From the NCBI RefSeq assembly GCF_002954685.1, contig NZ_MSCN01000001.1:1517025-1581024 (forward strand): DNA of 64,000 nt. The letters run 5' to 3'. This DNA comes from Polaribacter porphyrae (lineage in GTDB: Bacteria > Bacteroidota > Bacteroidia > Flavobacteriales > Flavobacteriaceae). Positions 55,509-63,929 of this stretch are shown piece by piece. The translations under genes were made by a program, and so were the position numbers. The notes under the pieces are model-generated. The model saw nothing but the letters and a program-made list of their open reading frames with translations. It searched no databases and had not been told where the DNA came from. Positions within the stretch are counted from its first letter, which is position 1. Each line of letters starts with the position of its first letter.

Positions 55509-55529
55509 TTGATTTGTGTCATAAATCAA
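55509..55529. promoter_or_regulatory. Inverted repeat in the leader of the cassette operon
   Basis: TTGATTT and AAATCAA arms, 7 nt apart, 13 nt before the ATG at 55543. It could be an operator for the divergent small protein or an mRNA hairpin. Confidence 0.35.
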
Positions 55530-55542
55530 AAAAAATATACTT

Positions 55543-56298
55543 ATGGCAAAACAAACAGGAATTATCAAATTAAAAGGAACTATCGGAGGTATTTCTTTTT
55601 ATAAAACAAGTGATGGACACCTCGCTCGTGAAAAAGGAGGTGTAGACAAAAGCAGAATCCAGAATGATCCTGCGTTTCAAAGAACGCGAGAAAATGGTTC
55701 TGAATTTGGACGCGCTGGTAAAGGCGGTAAAGTATTGCGAAACGCCATTCGTTTGCTTTTGCAGAATGCAAAAGACAAAAGAGTGGTTTCTCGTTTGACA
55801 AAATCTTTAGTAGCGATTACGAAAACGGATACGACTAACGAAAGAGGATTGAGAACGTTGCAAGATGGCAATCTAGGACTTTTAGAAGGTTTTGAATTCA
55901 ATTTGAATGGAAAGTTAGGAGCAACTTTATTCGCTCCGTTTACCAAAGCTTTTGATCGAGTTACAGGAGAAGCAACTTTAGACTTAGCTGCTTTTTCTCC
56001 TGTGGTTAGAATTGCAGCTCCTGCAGGAACTACACATTTTAAAATAGTGATGGGTGCTGCCGAATTGGATTTTGAGAATGAAACCTCAACTTTTGAGAGT
56101 GATACGACTGCTATTTTACCCTATACCGCTGCAGACACTGCTGCCATTGCATTATCTGCTACGATAACTGCTAACTCTACCTTACAAGTAGTACAGGTTA
56201 TTGGAGTTGAGTTTTATCAGGAAGTGAACGGAGAAATGTATGCCCTTAAAAATGGTGCTTACAATGCATTATCTGTTGCGACTGTTGATACTCCATAG
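55543..56298 (+). CDS. DUF6266-like protein of unknown function
   Basis: A 251-residue protein. The N-terminus (GIIKLKGTIGGISFYKTSDG, then an Asn-Asp-Pro-Ala-Phe-Gln-Arg-Thr-Arg-Glu-Asn stretch) recalls DUF6266 proteins, which are frequent in Bacteroidota mobile regions. The C-terminal half is beta-rich, Thr/Ala-rich and acidic. GC content and codon use look richer than the neighbours, a sign of transfer. It could be a virion or adhesin-like structural protein; this is not proven. Confidence 0.6.
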   Translation: MAKQTGIIKLKGTIGGISFYKTSDGHLAREKGGVDKSRIQNDPAFQRTRENGSEFGRAGKGGKVLRNAIRLLLQNAKDKRVVSRLTKSLVAITKTDTTNERGLRTLQDGNLGLLEGFEFNLNGKLGATLFAPFTKAFDRVTGEATLDLAAFSPVVRIAAPAGTTHFKIVMGAAELDFENETSTFESDTTAILPYTAADTAAIALSATITANSTLQVVQVIGVEFYQEVNGEMYALKNGAYNALSVATVDTP

Positions 56299-56300
56299 TC

Positions 56301-56738
56301 ATGGAGTTAGTACTACAAAGAGCTTATTTTAAACAGGGTACCAATGGTACTCTGTTTATTTCTAATCGGTTTCTTTGTCATACCATAGAGTTGCCCTGGA
56401 GAAATAATACTCGAAACATTTCCTGTATTCCAGAAGGACAATATGAAATCGTTCCTCGATTCTCTAAAAAGTTTAAGCATCATTTGATATTAAAAAACGT
56501 GGACGATAGAAGCCTTATTTTATTTCATCCTGCTAATGATGCTAAAAGAGATTTGGAAGGTTGTATTGCTCCTGTAAGCTACTTGAGTGGTATTGGAAAA
56601 GGAATCTACTCAAGAGATGCAATGCAGAAATTATTGTCTTTGGTGTATCAAGCTAAAGACCGAAAAGAAAAAATTTTATTAACTATTACATCACAAAATC
56701 ATGAAAATTATAGAACGTTATCAAAAACCTACTCCTAA
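56301..56738 (+). CDS. DUF5675 family protein
   Basis: 145 residues with the DUF5675 pattern: FISNRFLCHTIELPWRNN, IPEGQYEIVPR, LILFHPANDA, LEGCIAPV. The conserved Cys, His and Glu residues suggest an enzyme, and genes of this family often occur near phage or tail-like genes. It starts 2 nt after the preceding gene. Confidence 0.75.
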   Translation: MELVLQRAYFKQGTNGTLFISNRFLCHTIELPWRNNTRNISCIPEGQYEIVPRFSKKFKHHLILKNVDDRSLILFHPANDAKRDLEGCIAPVSYLSGIGKGIYSRDAMQKLLSLVYQAKDRKEKILLTITSQNHENYRTLSKTYS

Positions 56739-56946
56739 ATTTTTTAGAGTATTACGAAATATAGGAATTGCGTTGGCTACTGCTGGGGGTGCTATTATAG
56801 CTGCACCAGTGGCGATACCTGCAACGATTGTTACTATTGCTACTTATATGACGGTTGCAGGCACTGTAGCGACTGCTGTGAGTCAAGCTGTGGTCTCTGA
56901 CAATAAAGAAAACACAGAAATAGAAACCATTCAAAAAAGAAAGTAA
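56701..56946 (+). CDS. Small hydrophobic protein of the cassette
   Basis: 81 residues with a long Ala/Ile/Val/Gly-rich hydrophobic region (18-68), probably two membrane helices, and a charged tail. It overlaps the DUF5675 gene by 38 nt in another frame, which suggests translational coupling. No family is recognised. Confidence 0.6.
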   Translation: MKIIERYQKPTPKFFRVLRNIGIALATAGGAIIAAPVAIPATIVTIATYMTVAGTVATAVSQAVVSDNKENTEIETIQKRK

Positions 56947-56947
56947 T

Positions 56948-57145
56948 ATGAGTTTTCAAATACCCCATTCCAATTTGAGTGCTGGTGTATTAGGGGGTAC
57001 TTTTTTTTCAGCCATCACTCATATTGGTTCAGAAGACATCATCACTACTATTGTATTGGCTGCATTGGGGGCGATTGTGAGTTTTATTGCTTCTGTGATG
57101 ATGAAAGCTTTTGTAAAATCAATAAAAAAACAGCGCAAAAAATAA
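56948..57145 (+). CDS. Small holin-like membrane protein
   Basis: 65 residues: two hydrophobic segments (10-27, 30-53) separated by an acidic turn, and a strongly basic C-terminus (KSIKKQRKK). This is the usual look of a phage holin, but no homology can be checked here. It is 1 nt after the previous gene, and its stop lies inside the terminator hairpin. Confidence 0.6.
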   Translation: MSFQIPHSNLSAGVLGGTFFSAITHIGSEDIITTIVLAALGAIVSFIASVMMKAFVKSIKKQRKK

Positions 57146-57157
57146 TTGCGCTGTTGT
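57129..57157. terminator. Terminator between cassette operon and DUF6943-like gene
   Basis: A 10-bp stem AACAGCGCAA/TTGCGCTGTT with a 7-nt loop. A T-rich tract follows on both strands. It lies between convergent genes. Confidence 0.8.
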
Positions 57158-57160
57158 TGT

Positions 57161-57580
57161 TTAGTGTTTCAATTTACAGGATCTTAATACTGCTATTTTT
57201 AATTCTTGTATTGCTTTTAGCTTGTTTTGAAAAACGAGCTCTAATTCTTCTACTTTTTTTAAGGTTTTCAATTTGGTTTCAAAGTCTTTTTGACCAAAAT
57301 ACTTACTATTTTTTTCTAATAAGTTTTTGACATCTGCAATGTAGATAAAAGGAATGACTGACCCTTTTAGATAATACCGATAGCACTTGGATTCTAGCAA
57401 CATATAGGACAAATGAAAAAGGGCTTCTTTTTGCAGAATGGTTTCTGTGGAAACGACAAAAGAGTTCCTTACAGGAGCTGTGAATGGTTTTCCAGAGTTT
57501 AGTCCTTTATTTAAGATAAAAAAATGAGGTTTGTCATAGTTGCGCCCAGGTTGATGGGTCTTGATTTGAAAAGTTTGCAT
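57161..57580 (-). CDS. DUF6943-like protein
   Basis: About 139 residues from ATG 57580 (MQTFQIKTHQPGRNYDKPHF). The next segment reads FILNKGLNSGKP and the middle GSVIPFIYI. I associate this layout with DUF6943 of Bacteroidota mobile elements. An upstream frame of 39 residues runs into a GC-rich hairpin region and looks non-coding, so I reject a start at 57697. Convergent with the cassette operon. Confidence 0.65.
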   Translation of the reverse strand: MQTFQIKTHQPGRNYDKPHFFILNKGLNSGKPFTAPVRNSFVVSTETILQKEALFHLSYMLLESKCYRYYLKGSVIPFIYIADVKNLLEKNSKYFGQKDFETKLKTLKKVEELELVFQNKLKAIQELKIAVLRSCKLKH

Positions 57581-58053
57581 AATTATCCATTTTAAAGTTA
57601 AGATGCTTATGCTGCGCTGCGCTTCGCACATAAATTTTTTCAAAAGAAAAACAACAAAAAGAAAGTGTTTTCTACCTTGGCGAGGATAGGCTGTCAAGGT
57701 TTTTGAGAAAAATACGACTGGACTAGAAGTTTACAGTTTTTAGAGGTAGACTATAGTTTTGTTTTAACAGAGAGGTCCTGAAACGAGTTCAGGATGGAAG
57801 TGGAGATTTTTATCAAAACCCAAAGGCTTGACCTTTATAGCCTAAAAAGCAGTGGCTGCAGGGAGCCATTGTTTTGACTTCTTTTTGTTGTTTTTATTTT
57901 ATTACCTTACGGTTTCTTTTTCAAGAAGTATTTTAAAAGACTATCTTACAGCTATATTTATCCACCTCTCAATTATGCGGGTTTTATGTTATATTTTAAT
58001 GGAATTTTAAAACTTGAATTAGAAATTGATAAAATAACTTATTATAAGAGTTT
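57581..58053. other. Non-coding region upstream of the SIR2 pseudogene
   Basis: About 470 nt with no credible gene; it holds a cluster of hairpins described separately (57647-57895). It includes a GC-rich word TGCTGCGCTGCGCTTCGCA at about 57609 that is unusual for this genome. Confidence 0.55.
57647..57895. ncRNA. Candidate structured RNA: hairpins closed by a 17-bp inverted repeat
   Basis: A 17-bp perfect inverted repeat (AAAAACAACAAAAAGAA at 57647-57663 and its complement at 57879-57895) encloses four smaller stems: ACCTTG/CAAGGT (57674-57700), TCCTGAA/TTCAGGA (57776-57794), AGGCT/AGCCT (57824-57843) and TGGCT/AGCCA (57853-57868). No open reading frame fits. The strand cannot be decided. 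Confidence 0.4.
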
Positions 58054-59041
58054 ATGATTGAATCTAAACTGATAGTGAATTTAGAAACAAAAAGTAAAAA
58101 CTATTTTGTATAATTACTAAAACAGATAAAGAAAAAAAAACAACTATCTATGTTGGAGCAGGTTTGTCTGCTTCTTGTGGAGTACCTACTTGGAATAAAC
58201 TTACAGAAGAGATTTGCACCACTTTTTTTGCTCATTGGGAATTTTCAAAAGATACAAAAAGAGTACCAACCAATATGTCAATTGCACTTTGGGAAAAATT
58301 TTTATGGAGTGAAGAAGATAAAATTTTAGCTAAAAAATTTGCAGCAAATGACCCGATGAAAATAATGGAGCAAATAAAAAGTCAAATTGAACCAAGAAAT
58401 TGGATATATCTGATTAGAAAAATATTATACTATCAAAATGAAATAGAGTATTCAAGCTTATTAGAAGCAGTCGTAAAACTAATTTCTGCAGATGACATAA
58501 ACAATGTTTTAACAACAAATTATGACGACCTTATAGAGATTAGGATGAAAGAAAAAGGTTTAATAGTAAATTCAATTTCTTTTGAACCAATAAATAACAA
58601 TTCTATTAATCAAATTATACACCTACACGGAATACTTCCAATTTATGGTGGAAAAAAACAAGAATTATATTTACAGAAAGTGAGTATAATGAAGAGTTTT
58701 CAAAACCTTATTCTTGGACAAATATTGTACAATTAACTAAATTTTGTAATGAAACTTGTATGTTTATTGGGACTTCGTTCACTGACGTGAATTTAATCAA
58801 ACTTTTAAGAACGAGTAGGACGCTAACAAGGAATATGCATTATGCTTTAATTTTTGATAACCCAAAAGAGGAACTAAAAATAAAGAAGTTGTTTGATAAT
58901 TATCTTTATAATCTTGGAGTTAAAGTGATAAGATTGCCCATGAAAAATGAAGTGGATTATAGTTCTTTAGTAAAATATATAAAAATTATTAATGATTTTA
59001 TTAAAGATGAAAAACACGAATTGAGAAAGTATATTAGTTGA
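58054..59041 (+). pseudogene. SIR2-family protein gene broken by two frameshifts
   Basis: Three pieces in different frames reconstruct one SIR2-like protein of about 325 residues. Piece 1 (58054-58110) begins MIESKLIVNLETKSKNYFV. Piece 2 (from about 58113) has IYVGAGLSASCGVPTW, the NAD-binding motif, then TTNYDDLIE and HLHGILP with the catalytic His. Piece 3 (from about 58676 to 59041) continues as ESEYNEEFSKPYSW and MFIGTSFTDVNLIKLL. The first shift is at about 58111 and the second, one base missing, at about 58673. SIR2-family proteins commonly deplete NAD in phage defence. It is inactive unless the shifts are artefacts. Confidence 0.8.
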
Positions 59042-59842
59042 TTTAGTCAAATCTTAGCAAGTTTTAATAATTTTTTTATTGTAATTCTTATTAAGAGAAT
59101 AAAGCAAAGAGCTTAGTGTGATTGATCAGTAAGGTTTTAGCATAAATAAAAATAATTTAAAGACGTTTTAATACAAACTTTTTTATGGGCGCTGTTTAGG
59201 TGATTGTATGTGAGGAACAACTATCTAAAAAGGGTTTAGTGAATGGAATAAAGTTACCACAGACCCATTGAAAATATTGTCAATTGATGAAACCTATAGC
59301 TTTGAAATGCAGGTAACGATTGTGATTTTTTTTTAATTCTTAGCGAAATGAGACAAACAAAGAATTTTAGTAATAGATATTAGTAGAATTTTTGTGCAGA
59401 TGAATGAGATAAGCAATTAAAAAATAATAAACATACCTAGTGCGCTGGCAGCAGCGAGAATAAGGGTATTACTTTTTACTTGCTTTTACCAATTTCTTTT
59501 ATTGGTTTTGTTAAAAGTGAATGTTTTGCAAATTAAGAACTAGAGTAAAATTATTGAATTATATGCATTGGTTTTATTGACTATAAATTCGCATTTACTT
59601 TTAGCGAAACCAACTATCTTCATTTTTTTGCAAATAAAAAGTTATACTCTTATTGGCTTTTTTTGATTTTATAGGTGCTTTATAAATTGTATTTAATTTT
59701 CTGCTTCTAATTATATAGTTCTTATGCTTCATTTAAAGTTGCTAAAAGCACTTATAAAAACAATGCGACAAAAACGGAATGATGTTTAGATAACTAAATT
59801 TAATTATTAATAACGAATGTGAGCGTTGGAAGTGCGGCTATT

Positions 59843-59905
59843 TTACATAATGGCGTTATAGTGCCTGGAATCTATGGAAGAGCAGTATAACTGCGCATTA
59901 TGTAA
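59843..59905. repeat. 63-bp imperfect palindrome
   Basis: Outer arms TTACATAATG/CATTATGTAA are perfect (10 bp). Inner arms GCGTTATAGTGC and GCAGTATAACTGC pair with one mismatch and bulged bases. The centre is about 17 nt. The bulges resemble extrahelical bases of recombination sites, but attC rules are not met. Confidence 0.7.
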
Positions 59906-60285
59906 CTTAGCTTTGGGGAGTTTTGTGTTTTATGAAACATTAAGTGCGTGTTGCTTTTTGGAGTTGTGCAATGAGTTTGCGAATGGAACAAGCTCTAAAA
60001 TGCAATAACCTATAGAATACTAAAACGCTAAACTTGTATTGGCGCGCGGAACAAGCCAAAAGACAGGGGCTTTTTGTGACAACAATAATCTGGGTTTTGG
60101 TTTGTGGGGAAGTTTGTATGCTTATTTTCAATTAAAATAAAGGACAAAACTTGTAACATCTTTCTACTTTAATTTATTGGCAACAAAAAATAATATTTTA
60201 GTATCTTGTAAAATAAATTAAAAAGGATTTTATTTTCTATGCAGCAAGTTGAAAAAAGCTAAAAAAACGATACATCAAAATACAA

Positions 60286-60311
60286 TTGACTCAAATAATA
60301 TATTAATTTTG
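60286..60311 (+). promoter_or_regulatory. Probable promoter of gajAB
   Basis: TTG at 60286-60288, a 15-nt spacer (slightly short) and TAATTTTG at 60304-60311. It would start the message about 50 nt before the gajA ATG. Confidence 0.5.
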
Positions 60312-60364
60312 ACAGATTTTGAAATATATACTTCTTCTAAATTAAAAAAAGTAGCATAAAATAG

Positions 60365-62110
60365 ATGGGGATATTATTAAAGCAAGTTAGAGTTCACGGA
60401 TTTAGAGGGTTAGATAATCTAGAAGTTGATTTTGAGCCTACTTCTGTTCTTGTTGGCACTAACAATGCAGGCAAAACAACGCTATTAAAAGCATTGCAAC
60501 TTGCACTATCAAACTCATTTCAAATTACTGATGATGATTTTTTCTTTTCAGATGCTATTATTAGAAGTATAATTATAATAGATGTGCTATTTATTAGTAT
60601 AGATGATAATGGAAATCAAATACCTGAATTTGAAGATAAATGGTCTACAGTAATTACAGAAAACAGAATTACAATTGATTCCGCAGGAAATCAAATACTT
60701 GCTTTTCGAACAATTATTGAAGAAAACCTTATTAGAAAAACATTTACAAAAAAGCAATTCATTATTGATGAATGGCCCGATTTTAAAAGTGATGAAGATG
60801 GGTTTTGGTATGAACAAATTTATCAAACCTCATTGAGTTTTTACTTTGATGAAATTCCATTTTTTTATTTAGATGCCAATAGAGATATTTTAGAGGATTT
60901 AAAATCTAAAACTTCTTTTTTAGGTAAACTTCTATCATCTATAAATTATAGTGATGAAGATAAAAAAACAATTGAAGACCTTGTAAAAGAATTAAACAAA
61001 GAAACAATTGATCGTAGTGATGTTTTAACAAGTCTTCACTCAATTCTTGAGGAATTAGACACAGCAATGGATAATCCAAATAACACAGTAGATATTACGC
61101 CATTTACCAAGAAGCTGAGAGATTTAAATAAAGGGGTTAAAATCAATTATTCCCAGTTTTCAATGGAATACCACGGTATGGGCACAAGAAGTTGGTCATC
61201 ACTTTTAATCTTAAAGGCTTTTATTTTACAAAATATGAATTTGGCTGATGCAAGTCAAGTTGCTTACTATCCCATCATTGCCATTGAAGAACCTGAATCT
61301 CACTTGCATCCAAATGCTCAAAAAAAGTTATATTCTCAAATAAACAACATAGTCGGTCAAAAGATACTCTCTACGCATTCAAGTTATATTGCTGGTAGCG
61401 CACAATTATATGAAATTAGAAGTATTTGTAAAAACACTACAGATACTACGATTGGAAAGTTTGATGAAACTGGATTGAATAACGAAGACATTCGTAAAAT
61501 ATATAGACAAGTAACAAATACTAGAGGCGAATTGTTCTTTTCTAAATTAGTTATCCTTTTTGAAGGCGAAACTGAAGAACAAGTATTACCAATAACAATT
61601 GAAAGATATTTTGAAAAAAGCTCTATTGAACTTGGTGTTGATTTTATTGGAGTTGGCGGTTCAGGAAATTATTTACCATTTATAAGGTTTTTTGAAGCAT
61701 TTAATATTCCTTATTTAATCTTTAGTGATAATGAACCAGAAGCTCATACCACAGTAGAAAAGCAAATACAAAAATCTAATTTAAATGACATAAGCAGAGT
61801 TGTTTTTCTAAATGATGAAAATGATTTCGAAAAAGAATTGTGTAATACTGGATATATAGATGAAGTAAAGAAAGCTTATTATAGTTTGGAGTTGTCTGAA
61901 TGTTCTAATCCACAACACGAAATTGCAAAAAAGGCACAGTTAGATTTAATACCAAACGAAGACTATTATGATATAATCGTAAATTTAAAAACACAATTTG
62001 CACCTTTGATAGCTCTCGAATTATGCAAGTCTGCTAAAGATTTACCAGAGAAAATGATTGAATTGTTTGATAAAGTAAAAGCAATATTAAATCCTGTAAG
62101 TGATGACTAA
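60365..62110 (+). CDS. gajA: Gabija protein GajA (OLD-family ATPase-nuclease)
   Basis: A 581-residue protein. The N-terminal AAA/ABC-type ATPase has Walker A GTNNAGKTT at 31-39 and the later signature region AIEEPESHLHPNAQKKLY. The C-terminal TOPRIM domain has the Glu of FEGETEEQ and the DxD-like SDNEPE. In Gabija, GajA nicks DNA when nucleotides are depleted by phage. The gene overlaps gajB by 8 nt, and that pair defines the system. It is transcribed from its own promoter. Confidence 0.92.
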   Translation: MGILLKQVRVHGFRGLDNLEVDFEPTSVLVGTNNAGKTTLLKALQLALSNSFQITDDDFFFSDAIIRSIIIIDVLFISIDDNGNQIPEFEDKWSTVITENRITIDSAGNQILAFRTIIEENLIRKTFTKKQFIIDEWPDFKSDEDGFWYEQIYQTSLSFYFDEIPFFYLDANRDILEDLKSKTSFLGKLLSSINYSDEDKKTIEDLVKELNKETIDRSDVLTSLHSILEELDTAMDNPNNTVDITPFTKKLRDLNKGVKINYSQFSMEYHGMGTRSWSSLLILKAFILQNMNLADASQVAYYPIIAIEEPESHLHPNAQKKLYSQINNIVGQKILSTHSSYIAGSAQLYEIRSICKNTTDTTIGKFDETGLNNEDIRKIYRQVTNTRGELFFSKLVILFEGETEEQVLPITIERYFEKSSIELGVDFIGVGGSGNYLPFIRFFEAFNIPYLIFSDNEPEAHTTVEKQIQKSNLNDISRVVFLNDENDFEKELCNTGYIDEVKKAYYSLELSECSNPQHEIAKKAQLDLIPNEDYYDIIVNLKTQFAPLIALELCKSAKDLPEKMIELFDKVKAILNPVSDD

Positions 62111-63929
62111 AATTAAATTATCAGAGAAACAAGAAAGTATCGTAAACTTAAATCAAGGAGCATATTTGGTTTTGGCAAGTGCAGGAAGTGGGAAAACGAG
62201 AGTTTTGACGGAAAGAATAAAGCGATTATCAGATTCTATTGACGGTAAAATATTAGCTATAACATTCACAAATAAAGCAGCTTCTGAAATTAGAGAAAGA
62301 TTAGGTGGTTCAGAAAAAATCAGCAAAAATGTATTTGTTGGCACATTTCATAGTTTTTGTCAATCAATTCTTGAATTAAGGTTTAAGCTTTTGGGTTATA
62401 AAAAAATGCCTCATATTTTCGAAGAGGATTCAGATAGATTAGAATTAATTAAGCAAGCTATTAAATCTGTTCCCTTTTTTAAAGAAATTTATGATGATTT
62501 AGAGCCGAAGAAAAAAAATCAATATACTTATAATGCTTTACAGTTTATTTCAACAGTAAAAAGGGATGTCATTTCAGCAGAAGAATTGGCAGAAAGTTCC
62601 GAGAATGAAGAATATCAATATCTTTTTGAAACCTATCAAGACATTTTAAAGTCAAACAACGCTATTGATTTTGATGATATTATTAGATTAATTTATGAGC
62701 TATTTACTAATAATGAAGCTGTTGCCAATCTATATCGTAAATCCTATTCTTTTATCTGTATTGATGAATGCCAAGATTTGAATAAACTTCAATATTTCCT
62801 GTTAAAAGCATTATCTGGGAATACCATAAAAGATTTAATGATGGTTGGAGACCCAAACCAATCTATTTATGGATTTAATGGTTCAGCACCAACATATATG
62901 CAAGAAGATTTTGTAAGGGATTTTCAAGCAGAGAAGATTACATTAGATGAAAATTATCGATGTTCAAAGTCTGTAATTGAAGCTTCAAACGAATTGATGA
63001 ATCTAAATGTGGAAGCAATAAATTATGTGATTGATGGAATTTTCGAAATTACACCAGTTGACACTGAAGTTAAGGAAGCAGAGTTTATTTTAAATAAAAT
63101 TAAAGAACTTATTAATTTAAAAACACACGATGATATTGAAGGAGAAATCAATTATGAGAAAATTTCAATCTTAGCTAGAAATAAATTTGTTTTCAAATAC
63201 GTTGAAGAATTGCTAAAAGAAGAAAAGATACCCTACTACTTTAAATCAGGAAATGTGGGCATTAAATTTAGCTCGATATCAATGAAGATTTTTGATTTAT
63301 ACTTTAGAATTAAAATCAATCCTCTTGATAGGTTGCATCTAAATAAATTAGAAAACATTTTAAAAGTCAAGGATGTCTATAATTTTAATGAGCTTCAAGA
63401 TTCAAAACATCCAATTTCATTAAACATTAACAATATTATAAACGATTGTAGCATAGATAATCTGCATTTGAAAATTGAGGAATTAAAAAAACTTTTTAAT
63501 GATTTAATAGTTGATGATGACGAAAAGAAGCTAACATTAGATGAATTGGAAGATTTTGCAAATCAATTAATTCAATACAAAAAGCAGAATTTAAGACCAT
63601 CACTTGACGGTTTCAAATCTGCAATTGCTTTAGGTTTAACCAATAATACTAGCAGTAAAGAAAAAGGTATTTGTTTAAGTACAGTTCACACAATGAAAGG
63701 ACAAGAAAATGAAATTGTATTTTTAATTGGAATGGACGATGGTACATTCCCAGATTTTAGAGCTGTTAATAAAGGTGGGGAAGAATTACAACAAGAGAAA
63801 AACAATACTTATGTAGCTTTTACAAGGGCTAAAAGATTTTTGTTTGTGACATACCCAAAAAGGAGATTGATGCCTTGGGGTGATTATAAATCTAAAACTA
63901 TTTCGAGGTTTTTAAAACCTTTAATTTAA
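62103..63929 (+). CDS. gajB: Gabija protein GajB (UvrD/PcrA-like helicase)
   Basis: About 608 residues with Q-motif (LSEKQESIVNL), Walker A ASAGSGKT (residues 25-32), motif II CIDECQDLNKLQ, motif III GDPNQSIYGFNG, and C-terminal STVHTMKGQENEIVFL and YVAFTRAKR. It is a superfamily 1 helicase, longer than the roughly 500 residues of the B. cereus GajB. ATG 62103 was chosen over the GTG at 62100. The stop is 71 nt before the window end. Confidence 0.9.
   Translation: MTKIKLSEKQESIVNLNQGAYLVLASAGSGKTRVLTERIKRLSDSIDGKILAITFTNKAASEIRERLGGSEKISKNVFVGTFHSFCQSILELRFKLLGYKKMPHIFEEDSDRLELIKQAIKSVPFFKEIYDDLEPKKKNQYTYNALQFISTVKRDVISAEELAESSENEEYQYLFETYQDILKSNNAIDFDDIIRLIYELFTNNEAVANLYRKSYSFICIDECQDLNKLQYFLLKALSGNTIKDLMMVGDPNQSIYGFNGSAPTYMQEDFVRDFQAEKITLDENYRCSKSVIEASNELMNLNVEAINYVIDGIFEITPVDTEVKEAEFILNKIKELINLKTHDDIEGEINYEKISILARNKFVFKYVEELLKEEKIPYYFKSGNVGIKFSSISMKIFDLYFRIKINPLDRLHLNKLENILKVKDVYNFNELQDSKHPISLNINNIINDCSIDNLHLKIEELKKLFNDLIVDDDEKKLTLDELEDFANQLIQYKKQNLRPSLDGFKSAIALGLTNNTSSKEKGICLSTVHTMKGQENEIVFLIGMDDGTFPDFRAVNKGGEELQQEKNNTYVAFTRAKRFLFVTYPKRRLMPWGDYKSKTISRFLKPLI

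Larger units (their letters stand above)
59042..60364. other. Decayed non-coding region of 1.3 kb
   Basis: No intact gene. A short frame at about 59234-59336 reads GFSEWNKVTTDPLKILSIDE and continues ETYSFEMQV before a stop, which looks like the end of a lost protein. A 63-bp imperfect palindrome is at 59843-59905. The word GGAACAAGC occurs twice (near 59986 and 60053). The GC-rich islands near 59440 and 60040 are not typical of this genome. The right end carries the gajA promoter. Confidence 0.55.

Noticed and set aside
57581..57697. N-terminal extension of the DUF6943-like protein
   Set aside because: The extension is Arg/Cys/Phe-rich, lies in a hairpin-rich region and precedes a normal start (MQTFQIKTHQPGRNYDKP).
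58760..59041. A separate 93-residue gene
   Set aside because: It continues the SIR2-like protein in another frame; there is no promoter or ribosome site, and the reconstructed sequence is continuous.
59843..59905. Integron attC site
   Set aside because: attC needs RYYYAAC at the left end and GTTRRRY at the right; here GTT is left and AAC right, and there is no integrase or cassette array.
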